From assembly GCA_025655575.1 (NCBI GenBank), contig JAHXIP010000020.1, positions 1 to 63,345 of the forward strand: a DNA stretch of 63,345 bases. Direction: 5' to 3'. Source of the stretch: Candidatus Thiodiazotropha sp. (ex Monitilora ramsayi). GTDB taxonomy: Bacteria > Pseudomonadota > Gammaproteobacteria > Chromatiales > Chromatiaceae. Both the position numbers and the translations under genes were made by a program. The first letter of the stretch is position 1, and every line of letters starts with the position of its first letter. Below are positions 14,754-23,738 of this stretch, one piece after another. The notes beneath the pieces are model-generated. The model was not told the DNA's origin. It saw only the letters and a list, made by a program, of their open reading frames with translations, and searched no databases.

Positions 14754-15572
14754 ATGTGCGATACATGTGGTTGTAACGTCACCCAAGGCAATCAGCATCT
14801 GATCCGGGAGGGCGGCAAACATGAGCATACCCATGATGGCAAGGTGGCCGTTGAAGTGTTGCAGAATCTTCTCAGTGAGAATGATCACCAGGCAGCTCAT
14901 AACCGGGAACACTTAGACAATCACCAGGTGTTGGCGATCAACCTGATGTCATCTCCCGGCAGCGGTAAGACCCGCTTATTGGAAAGCACTATCGATGCCC
15001 TCAAAGAGAAGTACCGAATCGGTGTCATCGAGGGCGACCTGGAAACCGAGAACGACGCAGAACGCATACGGACCAAGGGGGTATCAGCGGTACAGATAAC
15101 CACTGGAACCGCCTGCCATCTTGATGCGCATATGATCCATGACGCCTTGCATCAGATGGATCTCAATAGCATCGATATCCTTTTCATCGAGAATGTGGGT
15201 AATCTGGTCTGTCCAGCAAGCTTCGATCTGGGGCAGCATCGAAACGTCACCCTACTCTCGGTGACTGAAGGTGACGACAAGCCGTCAAAATATCCTGTCA
15301 TCTTTCGTGCCGCCGACCATGTACTGATCACCAAATCCGACCTGCTTGCAGTACTGGACGACTTTGAACCCGAAAAAGCTGAGTCAGCCGTGCGACAACT
15401 GGCCGTAGAGGCCCCAGTGAGCATAACCTCCGCCAAGAGTGGAGAGGGACTCGATCTCTGGTTGTCGTGGCTTGAAGGTCAAATCGACGAGCAGTCCCTT
15501 AGGAGAAGCGAAGGCAAAACAGCTACGCCGAAAATAGCGCCGGAAGGCCAACAACTGCACTCTCACGGTTAA
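14754..15572 (+). CDS. hypB: Hydrogenase nickel-insertion GTPase HypB
   Basis: A 272-residue GTPase that drives nickel insertion with HypA. The N-terminus MCDTCGCN is the high-affinity nickel CxxCGC motif, and a short His-containing stretch follows (KHEHTHDGK). The P-loop SSPGSGKT lies near residues 67-74, with EGDLETEND, TGTACHLDA and the guanine-specificity TKSD motif further on. The C-terminus has a tail (about 250-272) beyond the core. It reads with hypD, 18 bp downstream. Confidence 0.95.
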   Translation: MCDTCGCNVTQGNQHLIREGGKHEHTHDGKVAVEVLQNLLSENDHQAAHNREHLDNHQVLAINLMSSPGSGKTRLLESTIDALKEKYRIGVIEGDLETENDAERIRTKGVSAVQITTGTACHLDAHMIHDALHQMDLNSIDILFIENVGNLVCPASFDLGQHRNVTLLSVTEGDDKPSKYPVIFRAADHVLITKSDLLAVLDDFEPEKAESAVRQLAVEAPVSITSAKSGEGLDLWLSWLEGQIDEQSLRRSEGKTATPKIAPEGQQLHSHG

Positions 15573-15590
15573 GCAGGTCCTAACATCCTG

Positions 15591-16694
15591 ATGGCACTGG
15601 ACGCAAAAGGCTGGTTAGCACAGATTCACACCCTGCCTCTGCCGCAGCGTGTGCGTATCATGAATGTCTGTGGTGGACATGAGCGATCCATTACGATGGC
15701 CGGGCTCAGGGGTGCGTTGCCAAAAGAAATCGAACTGATTCCAGGACCGGGCTGCCCGGTCTGTGTCTGTCCCGAAGAGGACATCTACCAGGCGATGCAA
15801 CTGGCGCTGAACGAGCCGGTCATCCTGGTCGCCTTTGGCGACATGCTGCGGGTACCGGTCAATGTGCCCAAAGGCGAACCCCGGTCCCTTGATCAGGCCC
15901 ATGCAGCCGGCGCCGATATTCGTCCCATTGCCTCGCCGTTGGAAGCCATGCAAATCGCCATGGCTGAACCCGGCAAGCAGGTGGTCTTCTTTGCCGCCGG
16001 ATTCGAGACCACCACTGCACCCGTTGCCTCGCTATTGGTACAGGGCGTACCGGACAATCTCTCCCTGCTTCTCTCCGGTCGACTGACCTGGCCTGCCGTC
16101 TCAATGCTACTCGAATCGGATACGCCCGGATTTGATGCCCTGATAGCACCAGGCCATGTGGCTACCGTGATGGGCGCGGAAGAGTGGGAATTCGTCATCG
16201 ACAAACACCGTATCCCGGCTGCGGTTGCCGGTTTCACCCCGGAAAGCCTGCTGGCGGCAACCTACTCCGTGCTCAGGCAGTGGCTGGATGAGCGGCGGTT
16301 TCTCGATAACTGTTATCCGGAACTGGTGCGTCCCGGCGGTAATCCCAGTGCCAAACAGCATTTAGACGAAGCGATGGATGTTGTCGATGCCAACTGGCGA
16401 GGTATCGGCATCATTCCCAGTTCAGGATATGCGGTAAGTAGTGAATACGCCCATTGGGACGCCAGACTGCGCTTTCCCGATTACGACAGCCCCGACAGAA
16501 AACGCGCCGGTGAAATGCCTCCGGGGTGTGACTGCGCACAAGTGGTACTGGGTCGGAAATATCCTAACCAGTGCCGCCTTTTTGGTGAGGCCTGTACACC
16601 ACGAAATCCCATCGGGCCCTGCATGGTCTCAGACGAAGGTGCCTGTCGTATTTGGTGGAGTGGTGGCATCCGAGAGCGTGCTGCCCATCAATAA
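15591..16694 (+). CDS. hypD: Hydrogenase iron-centre assembly protein HypD
   Basis: A 367-residue [4Fe-4S] scaffold on which, with HypC, the Fe(CN)2CO group is built. Conserved motifs are NVCGGHERSI (about 25-34), IPGPGCPVCVCP (about 49-60) and the C-terminal cysteine cluster in MPPGCDCAQVV, YPNQCRLFGEAC and IGPCMVSDEGACRIWW. The length is normal. It ends the hyp cluster; the cyanide-forming partners HypE and HypF are not in this window. Confidence 0.95.
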   Translation: MALDAKGWLAQIHTLPLPQRVRIMNVCGGHERSITMAGLRGALPKEIELIPGPGCPVCVCPEEDIYQAMQLALNEPVILVAFGDMLRVPVNVPKGEPRSLDQAHAAGADIRPIASPLEAMQIAMAEPGKQVVFFAAGFETTTAPVASLLVQGVPDNLSLLLSGRLTWPAVSMLLESDTPGFDALIAPGHVATVMGAEEWEFVIDKHRIPAAVAGFTPESLLAATYSVLRQWLDERRFLDNCYPELVRPGGNPSAKQHLDEAMDVVDANWRGIGIIPSSGYAVSSEYAHWDARLRFPDYDSPDRKRAGEMPPGCDCAQVVLGRKYPNQCRLFGEACTPRNPIGPCMVSDEGACRIWWSGGIRERAAHQ

Positions 16695-16929
16695 ATCTTC
16701 GCATTTGTTAACACTGAATTTTTCCGGTTTTTTCTGGGAAAGCAGAACTAAAGGCAGGAAAAGCCTCAATCATTTTTTAAATATTTACTAATAAAGATTC
16801 ATGTATCCTGCTGAATAAAAAGTAAATATTTCACAATTTTTAAATTCAAAAATCTCCCGATTTGAAACCCATAGCACGATTTTACGGTCTATACTTTCGT
16901 AATACTTAGTATTTTACTGGGTTTTCAAT

Positions 16930-17895
16930 ATGCGTAGGTTTGGTCAGCGATTCATGAAGTGGATCTCGGACTGGTTGACGAAAGAAGGACCGCCACCCAC
17001 GTCCCCGCTCTGCGACTTTGCCCGGCTCAGTTACGAGCTCCGGCCAGGGGATGTGTTGCTTGTCGAAGGCCGCAGCCGGGTCAGCAATGTGATCAAGACC
17101 ATTACCCAGAGCACCTGGACTCACTCCGCACTCTATATCGGCCGGATCTACGACATCAGAGATCCCGATCTGCAACAGCGGGTCAGAATGGCCTATCAGG
17201 GAGACCTCTCCGAACAGTTGCTGGTCGAGGCACTGCTGGGTGAAGGGACGATTATCGTCCCGGTTTCAAAATACCGGCAGGATCACCTGCGGATTTGCCG
17301 ACCGGCTGGCTTGGAACCGGAAGACGCCCATAAGGTCGTCTCCCACTCCCTCGACCACCTGGGCCTGGACTACGATGTCAGGCAGCTTTTCGATCTGGCC
17401 CGCTTTTTCTTTCCCTGGAACATCCTGCCGAGAAAGTTGCGTTCAAGTCTCTTCGAACACAACGCAGGTACGCCCACCCGGGCGGTCTGTTCATCTCTTA
17501 TTGCATCTGCCTTCAACCGGGTCAACTTCCCCATCCTGCCCTTTATTGCCCGGGACGATGATGGCAGCATCCGTTTTTTCAAGCGAAATCCGCGACTCTT
17601 CACACCCAAGGATTTCGATTACTCGCCCTACTTCAACATCATCAAATACCCCTTCCTCGGGCTCGATGATCTGGGCGTCTATCGCAAGCTGCCCTGGTGC
17701 GATGAAACCATTCTCTATAACGATGATGAGCGGGCCTTTGCAGCTGTGACACGCGAGGGTGAACCGGCCTGCAAAGAGGACCGTACTGTCTTTCGGCTGA
17801 AACTAAAGAAGACGGTCAAGACGTATAAATCCGGTAAGGAAGAGACAAAAGACTCCACTCTAATACAGCCAAAGGTCAGGGAGGCTGACACATGA
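16930..17895 (+). CDS. YiiX/NlpC-P60-like papain-fold hydrolase
   Basis: A 321-residue protein of the permuted NlpC/P60 (YiiX/YebB-like) group. The motif RPGDVLLVEGRSRVSNVI ... STWTHSALYIG (about 38-72) has the His, and AVCSSLIASAF (about 181-191) has the nucleophile Cys in the permuted order. Such enzymes cleave amide, thioester or ester bonds on acylated substrates or peptides. There is no signal peptide. It overlaps fadE by 4 bases (ATGA), which suggests a role tied to acyl chains, perhaps lipid deacylation (inferred). A charged, lysine-rich tail covers the last 40 residues. Confidence 0.8.
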   Translation: MRRFGQRFMKWISDWLTKEGPPPTSPLCDFARLSYELRPGDVLLVEGRSRVSNVIKTITQSTWTHSALYIGRIYDIRDPDLQQRVRMAYQGDLSEQLLVEALLGEGTIIVPVSKYRQDHLRICRPAGLEPEDAHKVVSHSLDHLGLDYDVRQLFDLARFFFPWNILPRKLRSSLFEHNAGTPTRAVCSSLIASAFNRVNFPILPFIARDDDGSIRFFKRNPRLFTPKDFDYSPYFNIIKYPFLGLDDLGVYRKLPWCDETILYNDDERAFAAVTREGEPACKEDRTVFRLKLKKTVKTYKSGKEETKDSTLIQPKVREADT

Positions 17896-20375
17896 GCATT
17901 CTCGGTATCACTCTCATTCTCGTCACCCTCTGGGGGCTGGCATACGGATCGGCTCGATCTATCGTGTGGATCGTCGTGCCTCCCATATTGCTGGTAAGCC
18001 TACAGCTGGCTGGATTGTTGAGCACGCCGGTTTCCGTACCCTTATGGCTCCTCTATGCCGGTACGCTGTTCTTTTATGTCATGCCCAACTTAAGACAGGA
18101 GTGGATCACACGCCCACTGTTATCGGCCTTTCGCAAGGTGATGCCCGCCATGTCCGATACCGAAAAGGCTGCACTCAATGCGGGCAATGTCTGGTGGGAT
18201 GGCGAACTCTTTTCCGGTCAGCCCGATTGGCAGCAATTGCTGAGACATAAATCCTGCAAACTCACCCAGCGGGAGCAGGCCTTTCTCGACGGTCCCGTGC
18301 AGGCGCTCTGTGACAAATTGGATGACTGGCAGATCACCCATCAGGAACAGGATCTTCCAGCCGAAATCTGGCAGTCCATTAAAGATGCCGGTCTGTTCGG
18401 CATGATCATCCCCGAATCCTATGGCGGTCTGGGTTTCTCTGCCTATGCCCACTCCCAGGCAGTGATGAAAATTGCCAGCCGCAGCGTCACAGCCGCCGTC
18501 ACGGTCATGGTGCCTAACTCCCTGGGGCCAGCCAAACTGTTGATGCACTACGGCACCGATGCGCAAAAGAGCCAATACCTGAATCGACTTGCCACCGGCG
18601 ATGAGATCCCCTGCTTTGCGTTGACCGGACCAAAGGCAGGCAGTGATGCCGGCGCCATTCCTGATCGCGGCATCGTCACTTATGGTGAATTCGGAGGTCA
18701 GGAGACACTGGGCATCCAGCTTGAATTCGACAAACGCTATATCACCCTGGCGCCGATCGCGACACTGATCGGACTCGCCTTCAAACTGGAAGACCCGGAT
18801 CACTTGGTCAGTGAGGATACCCATCCCGGGATTACGGTCGCCCTGATACCCCGGGACACCCCCGGCATCTCCATCGGACAGCGCCACATGCCGCTGAACC
18901 TGCCATTTCAGAACGGTCCTATTATCGGTAAAGATGTCTTCATCCCACTGGACTGGGTGATCGGTGGACAAGATGGAATTGGAAATGGTTGGCGCATGTT
19001 GGTCGAGTGCCTCTCCGAAGGACGCGGCATCTCATTACCAGCCCTCTCCACAGGTGCCGGTAAACAGGCAAGCCGATACACCGGCGCCTACGCCGCAGTA
19101 CGCAGCCAATTCGGCACACCCATTGGTGAATTTGAAGGTGTTGAAGAGGCATTGGCTCGCATCGCCGGTCTGACCTATCAGATGGATGCCGCCCGCAAAC
19201 TCACACTCAGCGCCCTGGATGACGGCCAGACACCTTCAGTGATCTCTGCCATCGTGAAGTATCACCTGACGGAGCGATACCGCCAGGTCATCAACGATGC
19301 CATGGACGTACAGGGTGGCAGCGGCATCTGCCTTGGCCCCGACAATTTGATGGGCCGCGCCTATCAGGCTATTCCCATTGCCATCACGGTCGAGGGGGCA
19401 AACATCCTCACCCGAAGCATGATCATATTCGGGCAGGGAGCGATTCGCTGCCACCCCTTTGTGCTCAAAGAGTTCAATGCGGCGGAAAACCCGAACCAGC
19501 CAGAAGCCCTCAAGGCATTCGACGAAGCCCTGTTCAGCCATATTGGATTTGTGCTGACCAACTTCGCCCGCACCTTCTGGTTCGGCATCACCCATGGCAG
19601 GCTCTCTGACAGCCCGATGGATGGACCGGCCAAGCATTATGTTCAACGTCTCAACTGGATGTCATCCGCCTTTGCCCTGACGGCAGATATGGCCCTGATG
19701 ACCCTGGGCGGTTCTCTCAAACGCAAGGAGCGGCTCTCTGCCAGGCTCGGTGACATGCTGAGCGAGCTCTATATCGCCAGCGCCACCCTCAAGCGATACC
19801 ACGAAGAGGGCATGCAGACAGCAGACCTGCCACTGATGCGATGGGCCATGGACGACTCTCTCTACCGTATCCAGCATGCCCTGCGCGCCCTGCTGAGAAA
19901 TCTACCGATACGCCCATTGGCGTGGATGTTGCGTTTGTTGATCTTTCCAACAGGACTGCCCTTCTACAAACCCACCGATGCCCTTGATCATCAGGTAACC
20001 CGCCTGATACTGAGACCGGGCGAAGCACGCGATCGTCTGACCCAGGGTATCTACCTGACCGATACTCAGACACAGCGCATCGCACAATTGGAAGCGGCCT
20101 TGATCGCCGTGACCGAGGCAGCGCCGATAGAAAAGACCCTGCGTCAAGCCAAACGAGCCGGGCAACTGAGTTCTCGGGATGAGGATGCCGTCATCGAGGA
20201 AGCCATTTCACTGGGTATTTTGACCCCGACAGATATGGAAAAGATCATGAAAGCCCGTCGACTGCGCAACCAGGTTATCCAGGTCAATGCCTTTGATGGC
20301 CTGAGCGAGAATGTCACAGAGAAAAGAAAAACCGGCGACAAGGTATCCCTGCTTGATCGGCTGGGCGTCGCATGA
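17892..20375 (+). CDS. fadE: Acyl-CoA dehydrogenase FadE
   Basis: An 827-residue, membrane-associated FadE-type acyl-CoA dehydrogenase, the first oxidation step of fatty-acid breakdown. Two N-terminal hydrophobic segments (about 5-28 and 35-65) precede the dehydrogenase domain (about 130-530), with FGMIIPESYGGLGFSA, CFALTGPKAGSD, MDVQGGSGIC and VEGANILTRS. The C-terminal DUF1974-like region (about 540-827) is typical of FadE and absent from smaller dehydrogenases. It overlaps the upstream hydrolase and lies 33 bp from fadI. Confidence 0.95.
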   Translation: MSILGITLILVTLWGLAYGSARSIVWIVVPPILLVSLQLAGLLSTPVSVPLWLLYAGTLFFYVMPNLRQEWITRPLLSAFRKVMPAMSDTEKAALNAGNVWWDGELFSGQPDWQQLLRHKSCKLTQREQAFLDGPVQALCDKLDDWQITHQEQDLPAEIWQSIKDAGLFGMIIPESYGGLGFSAYAHSQAVMKIASRSVTAAVTVMVPNSLGPAKLLMHYGTDAQKSQYLNRLATGDEIPCFALTGPKAGSDAGAIPDRGIVTYGEFGGQETLGIQLEFDKRYITLAPIATLIGLAFKLEDPDHLVSEDTHPGITVALIPRDTPGISIGQRHMPLNLPFQNGPIIGKDVFIPLDWVIGGQDGIGNGWRMLVECLSEGRGISLPALSTGAGKQASRYTGAYAAVRSQFGTPIGEFEGVEEALARIAGLTYQMDAARKLTLSALDDGQTPSVISAIVKYHLTERYRQVINDAMDVQGGSGICLGPDNLMGRAYQAIPIAITVEGANILTRSMIIFGQGAIRCHPFVLKEFNAAENPNQPEALKAFDEALFSHIGFVLTNFARTFWFGITHGRLSDSPMDGPAKHYVQRLNWMSSAFALTADMALMTLGGSLKRKERLSARLGDMLSELYIASATLKRYHEEGMQTADLPLMRWAMDDSLYRIQHALRALLRNLPIRPLAWMLRLLIFPTGLPFYKPTDALDHQVTRLILRPGEARDRLTQGIYLTDTQTQRIAQLEAALIAVTEAAPIEKTLRQAKRAGQLSSRDEDAVIEEAISLGILTPTDMEKIMKARRLRNQVIQVNAFDGLSENVTEKRKTGDKVSLLDRLGVA

Positions 20376-20408
20376 GGGATGGAAGGATACAGACTGGAGG
20401 AGAGTTCC

Positions 20409-21710
20409 ATGAGCAAAAAGTCGACCGCTGCCAGAGCCGTCTATGTGGTAGATGGCAGTCGAACCCCGTTTTTAAAAGCCCTGGGTAAGCCGGGGGACTT
20501 TCGGGCATCCGACCTGGCAGTCGGTGCAGGCCGTCCCCTCTTACTGCGACAGCCCTTCGGCCCTGAACAGCTCGATGAAGTCATACTCGGCTGCATTGCA
20601 CCCGGTGTTGATGAAGCGAATATTGCAAGAATCGTCGCCCTGCGGTTGGGTTGCGGGGACAAGGTCCCTGCCTGGACCGTCCAGCGTAACTGCGCCTCTG
20701 GCATGCAGGCTGTGGACAGTGCCGCACTCGATATCAGCAGCGGACGCGCCAACCTGGTATTGGCCGGTGGTACCGAAGCGATGAGTCATCACCCGATTCT
20801 ACTCAATCAGCGGATGGTTGCCTGGCTGGCCGACTGGAACCGGGCTAAAAGCTTCACTGCCAGAGGACGCCAACTGGCTGCCCTGAGGCCCCATCATTTC
20901 CAGCTCATTATCGCCCTGCTGCGAGGACTGACCGATCCGTTGGTTGGCCTGTCCATGGGGCAGACCGCTGAAAAACTGGCCTGGCGCTTCAACATCGACA
21001 GGGAATCGATGGATCGCTTCGCCCTGCGCAGCCACCAGCGACTGGCCGATGCGCAGGACAATGGCAGACTGGATGAAATAGAACCCATCTACAATCAGGC
21101 CGGTCATCTTTTTGAATCGGACGACGGCCTGCGCCGTGAGGGTACGCTGGAGAAATTGGCCAAGCTCAAACCGGCTTTTGATCGTCCTGTAGGACGTGTC
21201 ACTGCCGGCAACAGTGCCCAGATCACAGACGGTGCAGCGATGCTGCTGCTGGCATCGGAAGAAGCCGTAGAACGTCACGGCCTCCCCGTGCTCGGTAAAG
21301 TTATCGACTCCCATTGGTCCGCCCTCGATCCCAGCCAGATGGGCCTGGGACCGGTTCACGCCATGGGCCAACTCCTGAAGCGACAAAAGATGCAGGGCGA
21401 AGAGGTCGACTATTGGGAGATCAACGAGGCCTTCGCGACTCAGGTACTGGCCTGTCAGGCAGCCTGGCAAGATAAAGATTATATGCAGCAGGAGGTCGGC
21501 CTCGATACGTTGCCCTCACCCATTCCCGATGACCGGCTCAATGTGGATGGCGGTGCTGTCAGCATCGGTCATCCGGTAGGCGCCAGTGGCGCCAGGCTGA
21601 TTCTACATCTGCTCAAAACCCTGCAACAGAACAATGCAAAACGTGGTATCGCCAGCCTCTGCATCGGCGGTGGCCAGGGTGGCGCCATGCTACTGGAGGC
21701 ACAGTCATGA
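20409..21710 (+). CDS. fadI: 3-ketoacyl-CoA thiolase (FadI-type)
   Basis: A 433-residue thiolase that releases acetyl-CoA in the last step of beta-oxidation. The acylation Cys is in RNCASGMQAVD (about 94), the second pair in GHPVGASGARL (His) and ASLCIGGGQGGAM (Cys). The open frame begins at 20379, but GGAGGAG sits 6 bases before the ATG at 20409, so that start is used. It overlaps fadJ by 4 bases (ATGA), consistent with FadI and FadJ forming one complex. Confidence 0.93.
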   Translation: MSKKSTAARAVYVVDGSRTPFLKALGKPGDFRASDLAVGAGRPLLLRQPFGPEQLDEVILGCIAPGVDEANIARIVALRLGCGDKVPAWTVQRNCASGMQAVDSAALDISSGRANLVLAGGTEAMSHHPILLNQRMVAWLADWNRAKSFTARGRQLAALRPHHFQLIIALLRGLTDPLVGLSMGQTAEKLAWRFNIDRESMDRFALRSHQRLADAQDNGRLDEIEPIYNQAGHLFESDDGLRREGTLEKLAKLKPAFDRPVGRVTAGNSAQITDGAAMLLLASEEAVERHGLPVLGKVIDSHWSALDPSQMGLGPVHAMGQLLKRQKMQGEEVDYWEINEAFATQVLACQAAWQDKDYMQQEVGLDTLPSPIPDDRLNVDGGAVSIGHPVGASGARLILHLLKTLQQNNAKRGIASLCIGGGQGGAMLLEAQS

Positions 21711-23737
21711 ACAAGCATCTGCAACTCGAAACCGACTCGCAGGGTATTGCCTGGCTCCATTTCGATCATGCTGAAAGTGCTGTCAACATCCTCTCTCTAG
21801 AGGCCATGCAGGAGCTGGATGAGACCCTGGACGAACTGGAGGCGACACTGCCGAAAGGGCTGATCATCCTTTCTGACAAGAAGAACGGTTTCATCGCAGG
21901 CGCCGACGTGGAGAGCTTCCGAAGTGGTATGCACCGGCGTGAAGCGGAAGAACATATTCGCAGGGTGCATGTACTCTATAACCGCGTCGAGGCACTCCCC
22001 TTCCCAACCCTCTGCCTGATTCACGGTTTCTGTCTGGGTGGCGGACTTGAGCTGGCCCTCGCCTGCGACTACCGGGTCACCCGTGACGACGAATCCACCC
22101 GGCTGGCCTTTCCCGAAGTCAGACTTGGCATCTTTCCCGGCTATGGTGGTTCTGCTCGCAGCATCGAACGTATCGGCGCTTTTCAAGCCATGAAGCTGAT
22201 GTTGAGCGGCCGCAGCATCAACGGGCGTCAGGCGAAAAAGATGGGACTGGTCGATCAGGCGGTTCCACAACGGCAGATGCGGGACACAGCCATTTCCTTT
22301 ATCGAGAATCAGCCCGTAGTACGAGCGGCATCCTGGTCACAACGCCTGCTCAACAGTCTACCCGCCCGCCACCTGCTCTCACCCATGTTCGTCAAGGAGA
22401 CCGCAAAGCATGCCAAGCGTGATCACTACCCGGCGCCCTATGCCCTGATCGATCACTGGAAGGCCCATGGCGGTGATAGAGCGGCGATGCTGGACAGTGA
22501 GGCCACTGAAGTCAGCCGTCTGTTAACCGGTGAGACATCACAGAACCTGATCCGCGTCTTTTTTCTACAGGAACGCATGAAGTCGCTCGGCTCCCATGTG
22601 CAGTTCAAACCGCAACACCTCCACGTGGTGGGGGGCGGCATCATGGGAGGCGATATCGCCGCCTGGTGTGCGCTCAAAGGGATGCGCGTCACCCTGCAGG
22701 ACCGGGAAGCAAAATATCTCACCCAGGCCATGGGACGCGCTCATCAGCTCTTCAAACGCAAACTCCGCTCGAAACGGTTGATTACAGCTGCCATGGATCG
22801 GCTGATTCCCGACCCCAAGGGCTACGGTGTGGGCCAGGCCGATGTAGCCATCGAGGCGATCTTCGAAGATCTGGAAACCAAACAGCAACTCTTTCAGGGC
22901 TTAGAGAATCAATTGAAGCCTGAAGCCATCATGGCCACCAATACTTCGAGCATTCCCCTGGAGGATATCGCTGAGGGACTGAACAACCCGCAACGACTGA
23001 TCGGGCTCCACTTTTTCAACCCGGTCGCCAAGATGCAACTGGTGGAAGTGGTGCATGGTATGCAGACCGATCCGGCCCTGATCGACAAGGGTGCCGCGTT
23101 CGTTCGTCGTATCGACAGGCTGCCGCTACCGGTGAAAAGCAGTCCCGGCTTCCTGGTCAACCGCATCCTGATGCCTTATCTCTTGGAGGCAATGAGTCTG
23201 ATAGATGAAGGCGTCCCCGCACCTGCGATCGACCGGGCGGCAGTCGATTTCGGCATGCCCATGGGACCGGTGGAGCTGGCAGATGCAGTCGGGCTGGATA
23301 TCTGTCTCGCAGTCGCCAGGAAACTCGCCCCCCTGTTCGACCTCACCATTCCCCGCAAGCTCGAACAGTTGGTGGTGGACAAGAAACTGCTGGGCAAGAA
23401 GACCGGCCAGGGTTTCTATCGCTATGAAAAAGGCCGGCTGCAGCGGGAAAAGATCGACAGTCAGTATCAACCGCCTGCTGATCTTGCCGACCGCATGATC
23501 TTCCGTCTACTCAATGAATCGGTCGCCTGTCTGCGCGAAGGTGTCGTGGAAGATGCCGACCTGCTGGACGCCGGCGTGATCTTCGGTACCGGCTACGCCC
23601 CCTTCAGAGGCGGACCCATGCATACCATCTACAGTGGCGGTCTGGAACAGCAACGCCATCGACTTGAAGTGCTGGAACAACGTCACGGTGGCAAGTTTCA
23701 TCCCGATTCGGGATGGACTCAATTAGGCGAGGTGTGA
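21707..23737 (+). CDS. fadJ: Fatty-acid oxidation complex alpha subunit (FadJ-type)
   Basis: A 676-residue bifunctional enzyme. The N-terminal enoyl-CoA hydratase domain (about 1-190) has IAGADVESF and CLGGGLELALACDYRV, FPEVRLGIFPGYGG with the catalytic acids. The NAD-binding domain begins at LHVVGGGIMGGDIAAW (about 302) and includes ATNTSSIPLEDIA and GLHFFNPVAKMQLVEVV. The 3-hydroxyacyl-CoA dehydrogenase C-terminal domains follow (RILMPYLLEAMSLIDEG). It acts on the product of FadE and feeds FadI. Confidence 0.94.
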   Translation: MNKHLQLETDSQGIAWLHFDHAESAVNILSLEAMQELDETLDELEATLPKGLIILSDKKNGFIAGADVESFRSGMHRREAEEHIRRVHVLYNRVEALPFPTLCLIHGFCLGGGLELALACDYRVTRDDESTRLAFPEVRLGIFPGYGGSARSIERIGAFQAMKLMLSGRSINGRQAKKMGLVDQAVPQRQMRDTAISFIENQPVVRAASWSQRLLNSLPARHLLSPMFVKETAKHAKRDHYPAPYALIDHWKAHGGDRAAMLDSEATEVSRLLTGETSQNLIRVFFLQERMKSLGSHVQFKPQHLHVVGGGIMGGDIAAWCALKGMRVTLQDREAKYLTQAMGRAHQLFKRKLRSKRLITAAMDRLIPDPKGYGVGQADVAIEAIFEDLETKQQLFQGLENQLKPEAIMATNTSSIPLEDIAEGLNNPQRLIGLHFFNPVAKMQLVEVVHGMQTDPALIDKGAAFVRRIDRLPLPVKSSPGFLVNRILMPYLLEAMSLIDEGVPAPAIDRAAVDFGMPMGPVELADAVGLDICLAVARKLAPLFDLTIPRKLEQLVVDKKLLGKKTGQGFYRYEKGRLQREKIDSQYQPPADLADRMIFRLLNESVACLREGVVEDADLLDAGVIFGTGYAPFRGGPMHTIYSGGLEQQRHRLEVLEQRHGGKFHPDSGWTQLGEV

Positions 23738-23738
23738 G

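Noticed and set aside
17240..17749. 169-codon open frame on the plus strand
   Set aside because: It lies entirely inside the NlpC/P60-like hydrolase gene in another frame and has the Ser/Thr/Arg-rich look of a shadow frame.
18120..18971. 283-codon open frame on the minus strand
   Set aside because: It is antisense to fadE, which has clear FadE motifs throughout; long antisense frames are common in GC-rich genes.
20799..21470. 223-codon open frame on the minus strand
   Set aside because: It is antisense to fadI, whose thiolase motifs are intact.
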